From Atrichornis clamosus (Eukaryota; Chordata; Aves; Passeriformes; Menuridae): a stretch of DNA of 64,000 nt. How positions within the stretch are numbered: the first letter of the stretch is position 1; each line of letters starts with the position of its first letter. This document shows positions 25,879-37,100 of the stretch, in pieces. The stretch lies in NCBI GenBank assembly GCA_013400975.1, contig WBMZ01008618.1, forward strand, positions 496,001 through 560,000. The letters are read 5' to 3'. A program made the position numbers and the translations under genes. A model generated the notes under the pieces. That model was not told the DNA's origin and did not search any database. It saw nothing but the letters and a program-made list of their open reading frames with translations.

Positions 25879-27049
25879 GTGAGTATTTCTGTTTGTATGT
25901 ACCCTGCTTAGTGCCAGACCACTAACTTTTAGTAATGCAGGCTCTGTCTTTGAGGCACAAAAAGGGTGAAGTGGTGTAATAATTTGGAGGTTGAAAATTC
26001 ACTGCTTGATGCCTCCTGTAGTAAATTTGACCCTGGAATATTAAGGGGTGTTAAATAAATTGGACAAAGAGGTGTTTGGGGAGTAAAAGTGCCAGACACA
26101 CTGCCATGAATGAGCAATTAGATGTTCACGAACCGGCTTATCGCAAATTACATGCCTACAATATCTATTACTGTAATGACCTTGAGAGTTGCCTCATATT
26201 CTCCCTTAACCTAATGAGCATGCTGTGTATAATCAATTACGTCTGCAATTAAAATTATAATTTGTCTAACAAACTCTTCTTCACTTTCTGACAATTTTTA
26301 ACAAAGTCTGTTATATACTGGCAAAAGATAAATATTAATTTTCTGTTGTGCTTTAATTTTTTTACTCACTCTGTGCTAATTTATTAAATCATATTACCTC
26401 TCTCCATTATTTTTTAAGTTTTCAGCAGAATTTAGTTAAGTTTCAGCCCTGAATGTCATGGGATAATTACAACATTTACCAGCAATTTATCATTTCCCAA
26501 TAGGGTTTGCAACCTGTCTTTGCCTGCTTATTGAAATTTGTTTGCACATTTTACTCAACAGTTAACTGCAAACATTCTGCCTTTCACTTTTATACAGGTA
26601 TTTTCTATTTTACTGGAGTGACCAGAAGATACTCTGCTGAATAGAGCTGACATCTGTTTGCCAGCCCAGACCTCCTGAGGTCAAATCAACCCAACGTAAG
26701 CAAAACACAACCCTAACCATCAAGGAACAGGATGTCATTCACTGCAATCTGCTCCTAATTATGGAGTCACCCAGGCACGCGACTACAGAGCAACCTTTTT
26801 GTTTATGTATCCAGGTGTTCAACAAACAGTTAGAAAGATTCATATGGAAATTCAACACGTTAACCATAATGAAATAGAAAGAACTGGAAGAGGGGTTTAA
26901 AAAATGGGCCCACGCATTTTATATAATAAACAAGCAAAGCAAACCCTTCCCGTTCTCAGGGAAGGACAATGTTGACTCTTCTAATGTACAAGTGGTTCAA
27001 AGTTCCCTGAGTGATGCATCCCTGTTTGAGCTCCAAGAGTTTTGAGTGA

Positions 27050-27590
27050 ATCCATGTATCCCTAAGCGGTGCCTCCCGTCTCCAGGGCCATCACCACGAG
27101 GCTGTCCTGCCTCTGCACCACAAGGCAGCAGCTTGGCTCCAGGCACGGGAAGGCCAGAACGGGCAACTGCAAGTGAAAGTCTTCAGGACGTTGCACAAAG
27201 ATGGTGAAGTAAAGCCAGCCTGGAGCAGTGCTGTCCTAAGTCCTTTCCCAAGCCCAGCGGCAGGGAGCCAGCGCAGCCACAGGACATTCCCAGCACAAGC
27301 CCAACTAAACGCACGCCGGGGCCGCACAGACGAGTCCCACAGCTGAGCGAGAACGTGTGTCCCCACCCCAGGCTGCTGCCAGGCAAGCCCAGCAGACCCA
27401 AGCAAAACACAGCCCTAAAGCCCACGGATGAGATGCCAGTGCCTGTCCTGAAATGCTGTTAATTCCAGAGGCAACCAGGGAGGCACCACCTGAGCCCCAG
27501 GTGCCCGGGGGCACTGCGGCATCACAGCCTGTGCTGAGCAATTACACCGGAGGAGTTTTCTCCCCGGGACTGCTCTGCTCCGCCAGGAAG
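27050..27590. other. GC-rich block in intron 7
   Basis: GC-rich sequence with CACGCCGGGGCCGC and GGTGCCCGGGGGC stretches and antisense overlapping frames of about 80-104 codons, none recognisable. It is flanked by ordinary AT-rich intron. Confidence 0.5.
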
Positions 27591-29739
27591 CATTTTTTTA
27601 ATGCAGCAGGGAATTAGCTGAAAGACTCATTTCCTGCTCCCATGATCTGCTCTTAAAGCTCCCAATTAAGTGAAAGTATGTCAAACGGAAGAGCTTTATT
27701 TGCTTACTTTCCTTCTCCAATGCGGCTTTTCTCCGGACTTACACATACTTAGTGCTATGAAATATTGATGTCTATCCAGAAATGAGGAGCGATGAAGCTG
27801 TTAGTTATACAAAATGAATTCAGTTTCCCACAGAAATGAGTTTTGTATCCTCTGGATTTTGTACCTTTGGAATGTACTACACTTGGATGGGCTCTGCAGG
27901 ATGACTGACTGCTGTGGAATACAGCTAGAAGCACAGGAAATGGGGAAAAAAGGCCCCTAAAGGTACAGAAATACCCATGAGTCACTTCGCTCAATATGCA
28001 ACAGATAATGAATAAACTACCCTATATTTTGGATTTATTTTTGTCAACAAAATCTAATCAAAGTTCATTTTTTTTTAGAAACTCAATAGTTACACTAAAT
28101 TAGATTACATAGAAAATTAAATCATAAATCCATGTAACTAGACCCTGCCTCTGTCTCTGTTGTTCCAAAACACAACTTTGCTCTCTTGAGCACCTCATTT
28201 AATTCTATGAGGCTGAGCTTCCAAACTAGTTATGGATTTGATCATTTAATAACATGAAACAAGTAATTGTGTGGGGAAAAATTTATTATTTAATTAGACC
28301 TTACTGGTAATCAATAGCAATCTATTAATTCATTAATTTGCATATCCCTTGTTTTTATGTGTGTCTACAAATTCTGCTAGATTTTTTTTTTAATTTATGA
28401 ACTTTCTACCTTCACTATGCAAAAGGAGGTGCTCAAACTGTATCTATTCAGCAGAACAAGGAATTGAGCAGCAGGAATGCCCGTCTGCCCTACAGAACTG
28501 ACTGCAGGACAGATTTAATGCTGAAAACAAGGAAAAGAAATAAAACAACAGGGCCTATTCTCCCCAGGATCCATGCATAATTCTCATTAATGTTAATGAA
28601 AGATATTAAATGGATATGCACTGAGGGGAGTTTATTAGAACTTAATAAATGCTGGTATTTTTCCTTTTTTTTATACTTTATAGTTATTATAACTGAATTT
28701 CTTCAGGTGAAGTGAAAGATATTTAAAGAAAAAATAAAAATACTGTAACAAATTACACTTCATATGTTATTTTCTCAAAATGCTATTTTGCATTCAGAAT
28801 TATTAGATTTACACATACGAGTAATAATTGTAGGCTTAAATTGTAAACTACTTGAAATCAAAAGGTTACTTAAAATAGTAGGATCAAAAATGTTTGTAAA
28901 GAAATGGAAAAAGCTCCATTGATTTAGTTCACATGTTTCCACAAGTGAGCTGAACTATTTATACCAGAGAAAAATCTTGCCCTGGACACCAAGGTTGTAC
29001 TACTTACATAGGACTCAAACAATTGAAGACAGGTTATAAATTCATATTCTACTGGATCATAATTCTGAATGTAACACAGGGTGGCCTCACCAAAAGGCAC
29101 AATTGAAAGAATGGCTTTTGTTGAGTGCAAAGATGACTTATTTACAGAATAAAAGCATTCATTAAATACAGTGTGAACGGATCCACTCCTCAATCTGGGC
29201 TCAGACTGACCACCCCCTAATGATAACTCCTCTCCAGCTGAGGTGCTGGAAGGCCAGATGAGGAAATATCACAGTGTTATTTATTGCCTTTTCTATACCT
29301 TCTCAGTGGAGAATTAATAAAGCTCATTCACAGATCCACTGGAAAAAAAAAAAGAGTGCTACCTCTGGGCATTATCTTTACTTCAAATACTAAAAACTAT
29401 AATTGAAATCAGAGAAATTCAACATTCATGAAGTCAGATAGAGGAATTATTCAGCATTACAGATTTTAACATCTTCACAAATAAGATCAAGACAATCATG
29501 CACATGAGCACTTTCCATCTGGTCTGGTTTATTTTCTTTCAGCTTCTCATAGAGAGAATTCAGATCAGTGATGCCAGGCAGACAACGTGAAATGAAGATT
29601 TTATGGTAGCAATGAAGGTGGTAACTCACAAAAAGTGTAAGTGGAAGAGAAAAGAAAATGGTTTGGTTTGTCAGAGATAATAATGTCAGAGATTACCAAA
29701 GGAGAAACCATTTCTCTCCTTCCAAAGGCCTGAGCAATC

Positions 29740-30310
29740 TAGCAAACACAGGATGTCTTCCCAATCTTCTGCCTTTACCACGGGCTACAGAATTCCCCTG
29801 CTCCTGGCTGCAGAGCCTGGCTCTGAATGCTACTGGGAAGGATTTATTTAGAGGAGAAGTGTGCGTGGACACAGCACACTTAGCAGTGGCCCTTGCACAC
29901 AGGTACAGGCAAACCCAAATGTGTTCTGACTGCTCATCCTTCCCAGTCCCGAGCAAGAGCAGCCCCGCAGCCCGCAGTGAGCCCACGCCAACAACCCCAG
30001 CCTGTCTGCACCTGTCCACAGGGACTGCACCCTGACGGGTTTCATCCACAACACACCATTTTCTCAGGGTTCTCCCACCCTGCCATGCTGCCCTTCTCCC
30101 TTCGATCCCCTCCGCACCCAGCACAAAGCCAAGCCCCAGGTCATGGGACAAGGGATGGGAGACAGGAAAGCTCAGGGGAGAAGACACGGTGTAAAGGAAA
30201 AACTCAGGGTCAGAACAAAATGTCATGAATACAGCTGAGCTCTCCTGGTGTGGCCTGAGCAGGGCAGTGCCCGTGACTCGGCACTGCCGCTGAAGGACAG
30301 AGCTATCACC
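29740..30310. other. GC-rich block in intron 7 with the longest open frame of the window
   Basis: A minus-strand frame of 210 codons (29693-30325) and a plus-strand frame of 125 codons overlap here. Neither has a recognisable domain, and codon content looks random. I treat them as chance frames in GC-rich DNA. Confidence 0.5.
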
Positions 30311-31129
30311 AAACCCAGCCTCCACATCTGCTCAGCCAAGCAGGAATAATGATGTGGTCCTTCGTTACATCACTTTTTCCACAACAATTTGGTCGTTAAA
30401 ATAGAATTACCAGTCTGTTGCACCTAGCAAGGCACTGAGAACTCCTGAGAAGAACTGAGACAACTTAGACTCCAGAAAAAGGCAGTCTATGATGGGAAAC
30501 AACATGTGTGTGGAGACCTAATGGTAAAAAAAAAGCAAGTTTCAAGATGAATTTTACTTAGCTGGCCAATTATTGCAGGTGAATTTACCTCGCTGAAAAT
30601 GAACAGTATATCACCAAAGGAGGTAACTGTATTCATAACCTCTCCTCAAATTTTGTCTGTAATCTCAGCTAAGGAGACAGTGTAATTGTTGATAGATTCA
30701 TTTCAGTTTTCTCCCATTTATGTCAATAGTGGCATCATTCCTAAAATAGCCAGAAATGCTTTTATTTACAGAATTCACTATGCAAACATTTCAATGATAA
30801 TTTTTTTCTTTCAAAATCAAAGGACTGAACAGTGGTTATGTATTGAAAAAAAATCATCAGCAGCAGCAGCTAATTCAGACACAGAATAATTTATTTTAAA
30901 AATCCTAATCCTGAACTGGCAAGTTATCTACCAGTCAAGCAGGGAATTTCTCACCAGAAAACGCCTGGCAGCTGTGCTGGACTGCACCCACAGATGTTGA
31001 TTTCTTGTGATCCACAACTGAGAAGAGGCCAAACCTCTCAACCTGATTTTACCAGGTAACTGCCTACATTTAAGGAAGAATCAGGCTGTTTTTCATAATC
31101 ATTCCTCTCTCTTTTTAAAGGCAGGTCTC

Positions 31130-31580
31130 TTCACGTGCGTATGTGTGTGTGTGTGTGTGCAACCCATCTGCAGACACTCAGATTTCTGCAAAAGGGAAGG
31201 TCTGAGTGTTTCTCTCTGCACCTCGCTTGCCTAGGACACAGCACAGCGCGTGCAGCAGAGCACTGCTCAGTAGCTGTCACTGAAACTGCAAAACCCAGGC
31301 AGCGAGGAGTCCCCGAGCTCCAAAACACGCCACGGGCCGAGATGCTGCCTCGGGGAGTTGCACTGCACCTGAGCTGCACTGCACAGCCTGCAGGGTTTTA
31401 CTGCCATCACTGCGGGCAAGGGACAGGAAAATGTAAAACGTGAGCACGCACAGGAGCTGCACTGGCTCCCTTCTCGGTCAGCCTCAGCACCTGCTGCTCC
31501 AGCAATATCCCCATCACCAGTAGAGAGGGCTTTTCCTATGGCCAAGCAAATGAGGAGGGGCTGTTTGATAAAGCTCCTCG
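31130..31580. other. GC-richer block in intron 7
   Basis: The block begins with the alternating TG tract and E-box and continues with CpG-bearing sequence (CACAGCGCGTGC, GCCACGGGCCGAG, GCGGGCAAGG). No product was recognised in either strand. Confidence 0.5.
31132..31161. repeat. Alternating purine-pyrimidine tract with (TG)9
   Basis: Thirty consecutive bases alternate pyrimidine and purine. The tract starts with the palindromic E-box CACGTG, continues through CGTATG and includes (TG)9 at 31142-31159. Such tracts can adopt Z-DNA. It sits at the edge of a GC-richer block (31130-31580). Confidence 0.93.
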
Positions 31581-33558
31581 AGACCGCATTTTAAGGGCAC
31601 ATTTCGAATTCTTTCAAACAACAGCTCAGCTTTAGGGAGTGAGCAGAAATCCAGAGGGCACCCAAGCAGCTTTCAGGAGGGATGGGGCAAATGAGACTTG
31701 AGAGAGGGGTTGCTTTGTTTTGCAGGAAGCTCTTGTCTTGTCCACCCTGGCTTGCAATGAGCACGAACTGAAACACACTGCAGTATTCTGAATTACTGAC
31801 TTTTTTTTTTCCCCAACAGTAAAAATATTACATACTTTTCACCCTGTCATCCTCTCTGGAGCTTGCTGAGCAAGTTTTATTCTATTATTTTAACCTTAGT
31901 TTTCTGTTTCTAAATCATTTCAAGCAGAGACTTTTCTTTTTAAGAAAGGAAGTCCTGCAAGGGTTCTGCCAGACCAGACTAAAATGGACTAGGTCAGATA
32001 TCCCTGTATTTCAGATGTGCTTTCAATAGATTGCAGGGCAGTGTAACCACCTACTCTTTCATGTGGTAAAGGAACACAGGTCTAGAAAAGGCCTCCATTC
32101 CCTTGAGATCAGATGCAAAAACATTCCATACACTCTTTCCTTGTTGACATTTTTAAGCAAACTCATCCAAGCTGTGCAGGCTCTCTGGGGATCTGCAGGG
32201 ACAGCTTTAAGTACACAGTTCTTTCATTTTCAGAAGGGGAGGTGACTTTCAGGGGAAAAAATATGGAGCCAACTTAACATTTTCTTTATTATTGCATTGA
32301 TAGGGCGTCCAGGGCTGTAATAAGTGAGTTCCCCTTGTCTGCCTGAAACTGGGTCATTAACAGGAGCAAAGCACCGTGATTGTGCCCTTCCATGGGAGAC
32401 TCTGGATGTCACAGCATCCAGCCAGACAGCTGAGGCACCAAAGTTTAACACAGATCAGTCAACTGAAAATGCCCTTGGGCAAGAACACCCAATAAACTCG
32501 GCCACAAAACAGTTTAAGTGTGGGTTAATGCCTGCTTACAGAAGGCACACATTGGCATGGAGCACAGAAGTCTATTTTGCACATGACCTTTTGACATCCC
32601 TTCTAATCTGTGGTCAGCATAGGAATAATTTAATGTGGATCTTTGGAAAAGCAGTACCTGGAGGGTAAGAATGCAAAGACAAATGTGTAAATCACATGAG
32701 GTCAGAGCACAGGCACATGGTGTTTCATTTTAAAGGATTCTATTAATTTTTAGAAAGAGTTAGTCAGAAACCTATTAAACTGAAATCCAGCTTTGCAACA
32801 CTTGCTTAATAAACAATTTTCACCTACTACAAAACACAGAACAACATCAAGTTACACATCTGAATTAAATGGGAATGCTTTTGCACATTTCTTGGTGAGT
32901 TACATACTAGTTGAAAGCAATGTTTTGTAACAAAAAGAAAAAGAAAGTGAAAAACCCAAACATTCCTTCTTAGATGAAGAGTTTTATAAGATATGAGATT
33001 GACAAAGAGAAGAAGTGTTATGGATGAGATGGAGCTTGGAAAGAAATTCATACACCAACCACACAAAAATTAATCAGACAGCCTTGACTGTGCTATTAAT
33101 GATTTTAGACCTCATGCACTGTCTGGAATTTCAAAAGGTTTTTACATTTCAAGTACAATACAGTATTTGTAGGACCTGTACTCAAGAGTGGCATTTGATT
33201 GATTGTACATATTCTGAGACAGAGAATGCTTTAAATGCAAACCATATTGCTGTTAATGGCAACAAAGAAGTGAAAGATACTTTCTAATTAAAACATAGGA
33301 TTTTTGATCCTAATCTCAGTCATTGTGGGGCTAATAAAGACCAGCATGTCATGGATTTCTCAACACCCTTCCCTATACTGGGGCTTTTTTGGTCAAAAAA
33401 TGTCAATTCAATAAAACAGTATTTCCAAAGAATGTTTTGTTTTCATAAAGGAAAAGTTTTTGTTGTCGAATACTCTGCTATAACATTTTCAGGGGAAAAA
33501 TTTCCTACCTTTCTGCTAGAAATACTTTTTCATTTTGAAACGTAACTCTGTTTATTAC

Positions 33559-33581
33559 AAGAAAAAAAGAAAGAAAAAAAA
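33559..33581. repeat. A-rich (GAAA)-type simple repeat
   Basis: AAGAAAAAAAGAAAGAAAAAAAA low-complexity run, about 100 bp before the larger poly-A/(AT)n tract. Confidence 0.85.
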
Positions 33582-33682
33582 TTGACGAGCTTTCAACCTC
33601 ACAAACAAACCCTTCTGAATGACTGGTTTGTTCAAGATTCTTCTGTCATGAAAATTGTAAATATCTGAACACATACCCGGGG

Positions 33683-33713
33683 AAAAAAAAAAAAAATATA
33701 TATATATATATAT
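33683..33713. repeat. Poly-A (14) followed by (AT)9 microsatellite
   Basis: A run of 14 A at 33683-33696 passes directly into an 18-nt AT alternation ending at 33713, and then TTAAAAA. It is the longest AT alternation I saw in the window. AT dinucleotide runs can extrude hairpins and are part of the flexibility-peak model of fragile sites. It lies next to a CpG-dense block that begins at about 33720. Confidence 0.95.
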
Positions 33714-33719
33714 TTAAAA

Positions 33720-34130
33720 ATCTTTCATCAAGGCAGGAGCAGGCTCTCCTGGAGCTGGGCAGAGCATAAGGAGCTGTGTTTAACCCTTCCCTGGGGGAGT
33801 CAGTCAGGTCACTGAAGGCGACTGCTCGCTGCCCCTCGGACCAGCTGCCGGCCTCTCCCGGGCTCTGTGGCACGGGACGTGGCTGCCGGGCACCGGGCAG
33901 GCAGCTCTGTGCTCCCACGGACACTCCTGCAAGCGCACACTCCCTTGGTGGCACGCACTGGCTGGTGCTGGGCAGATTCCACGGCCCAGCTCCCAGCCAG
34001 TGACCTCCGGAGAGCAAACCCCAGCGGCAGCTCTGCGGCCGGAGCGGAACACGGCCCGGCAGGACGGAGCGGCGTGCGGCCCACGGAGCTGCACGGCTTT
34101 CTACGTCTGCACGCCAAGGCTACCTAAACA
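33720..34130. other. CpG-dense block in intron 7 (orphan CpG-island candidate)
   Basis: By eye I count about 28 CpG dinucleotides between 33781 and 34120, ten of them in the 60 bp 34021-34080. The surrounding intron has almost none. The overlapping open frames on both strands are by-products of the low stop-codon density and match no family I know. The block could be an intragenic CpG island, a distal promoter or enhancer, or a footprint of GC-biased gene conversion. Confidence 0.7.
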
Positions 34131-37100
34131 AGCATGTGAGTCCACTTACTTGCTTATTATGGTTTAATTTAGACAGTGTCAATATCTGTGACTAGCTCTG
34201 GGGATATTTTCGGAATTAAGCTACCTAAAGAGAACATCCATCTAAGAAATCCATATGGCAGGAAAGAAGGGAAGAAATGCTAGCATGGAAAAGTAAAATC
34301 TTCCTTTTCATCACCATTCTTCAACTTAAATCTCTGGAAATTTCATTTACTATCCTCATTTATACTTGCCTATTTTTAACCCTGTTTTGTTTGTGGTTTT
34401 TGTTTGTTTAGTTGTTTTTTTTTTTATATTATAGTCCATACAGACTATTATGTGTTTATACAGGGACAGCGGTTGATATGACTTTAAAAGTCAGAGCTAC
34501 AGCATGTCATGACATTCACTACTGGAAATTCAAAATAATCCAGATTCAGAACCATCATAATTCACTGCTAAAGAGAGTCTTTCAAAAATTTCAGTCCCCA
34601 TCCCTTCAGGGAACTTCACAACCCAGTATTTCTAGATCAGACTTCATTATCCAGGTCATCATTTCAATTTATCAGTGCCTTGGGGCCTTTGGTATTCTCA
34701 GCTAGGATGGTGTTATGTCCATCAATCACTAGGCTGTTTCCACATTCCCACTTTTCTTTCATCTCTTCAGTCTTTAAAACAATCTCTATAACTTTCCATG
34801 GGTGTGCAGTGGACACAGACACCTCTTACTTCTGTCAGCTGTTACCATGTTTGCAGTACAGGCACTGACCTGTACAAATCATGGGGGCCTAGAGAACTGT
34901 TTTCATTCTAGGTCCTGTATATTATTACCTGTATTAAGGGAGGGATTACAGATTTACCGGTGCCCCTTTAGTCTATAACCCTGGCAAACAAAATAGCAAT
35001 ATGATGTTTTTTCCTGGAAAGCTCATTGTTCAGTCAGAAACTGAACGTTACACGTTATGAACAGAAGTAAGGACCTGACAAAGCAAAGAGAAAATTGGGA
35101 TTTATTTTGCACCATAGAAAACACAGATCTGGCCAAAGGACTGAAACGAGAATTAGACCAACACAAGGCAGGTTTTGAAAAGAGCCCTGAAGGAAAGGGC
35201 AAGAATTATTATTTAGAGTGAGCAGAAAACAAAGAGCTAGGAAAAGGCTTTAAGGGAGGGGGAGAAACTATCTGGATGATCCTGCTGCTTCTTCATCTCT
35301 GTAAGGGGCAGTATAATCCTAGCTTTGAAAAGACACATCACTAACCCCAAACCACTCCAAACTAAATAGAGTACAGAAATAGAAAGAAAATGATGATCTC
35401 AAAACAGACATAGCAGCCCTGAGACTACTGAATTGGCTGTACCAATTACCTGTCCGCAATATTACATAGTCTCCAACCAAATACTATTAGTGTGGTTCTC
35501 AGAGCAATTCAAAGACACTGCTGCACTTCATCAAATCATTTTTGGACATCCCACAAGCTTTCAAGAGAATCACATTCTTAAGAGCAAAGCAAAGGAGATG
35601 ATTTGTTCACATTTCAGTACAATCTGGTTTTCAGAAATTTGTTTCTTCCATGTCTTTTTCTATTTGAATTTTTAGATTAGTTTAAAGGTAAGAAAACTCA
35701 TTGCATTTCTCAAACACCAGCTCTTTTTTGTTCTTTTAAGAGAGCAAAAGAGGGTTGCTAGTACTCCACTAAAAACCAGGACTCACATCTGCTGGTCTGC
35801 AGGGAAAGCAGGCTGAGGCATCAAAAGTATTGCAGTTAGTGAATTTGATCCTTCCAATGCAATCACTCTGCAATGCAATCTGATTAAATTTAAATACTCA
35901 AATCTGAAGTCCAGTACTTCGGGTCAAGACATGGATAGACAAAGAGGATGAAAGAGAAGTCTGCTGTGAGCTTAAATGAGCCCTGGGCTCCAGAGCTCAG
36001 GTTAAGATTTCTAAGGAATGCAAGCCAGGTGGATTGATTTAACACAGCATTAAAAAACATCTGGAAAAGAAAAACATGTACATCAAAAAATAATCATGAG
36101 ACAATCTTCTCAGTGTAAAATAATTAGTGGAATGTGTGACATATAAAATAAGTTTCTGCACATATACCCACACTGCCACCATCAGCTTTGCTTTCTCATT
36201 TATTCAGGTGAACCTGTACTCAGCAAACAGGCCCTTACTCATGGATAACAGAGGAGGTGCTGAGCTGCTGGAGACTTCAACACTGCTGCAAAATAGAGTA
36301 TGTGTTCATACGTGTTTGTGCAATGGACACTTGCTGTGCAATATTATCTTGTCTCTACAGATAAATTAGTTGCCTCATGCTCCTGCCAGCTTGATTTGTT
36401 TAGCCTTTAGAGAGTACAGAATACATGGAGTTTCTTGTGATTGAATCTCACGTAAAAGGTAAACCTGAGAGTTTACTCTACACTAAGCTATACATCCAGC
36501 AAGGCAGCTAGAGCATTTGCTGACTTGATGATGAAAAGAAGGCTATAAAACATACCAGGGAAATCTTGAAACGTCGCTCACTTGACACAGCAATAAGAGC
36601 CCTGCATTAAGATGCAGAGCTGATTTCCCTGATCCATGAAATTGCCTGGATATTTAAGGCATTCTCAAACAGAACCAGCATGAAACTCACCCTCCATCCC
36701 TGGCACAAGGACACCATGGGCTTTGTGTTCTCCAATAAAAACAGAGCTCAAAATTGCAGAGATTAAGTCTTTAAGGAAGCACCTAAACACAATTTCCTCC
36801 CTTTCTCAAACAAGAAGAAAGAAGTATTCAAAACGTCTGGAATGCTAAAAGGTGGTTTTGCTTGTTGACACACTGCTCAGGTGCCACAGATGCTCAAGTT
36901 CTCTGTTGTGAGTGGTACAATAACCTCTGACAATAAAACACTGCGTGCAAGTCTGTGACCATCTTTGGGGAAGGACGTTTGTTCCTCTCATAAACAGGTG
37001 ACAGGGCTGCAATAGGTACAACATGTGGAGAGCTGTGAAAAATATTATGAAGCAATATATTGCATTATTTTATGGTCTGAGTCTTTTGACATGGTTCAGA

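Noticed and set aside
29693..30325. 210-codon minus-strand open frame, the longest in the window
   Set aside because: It lies in a GC-rich block where stops are rare, overlaps another frame on the opposite strand, and shows no recognisable domain. No convincing splice borders were noted.
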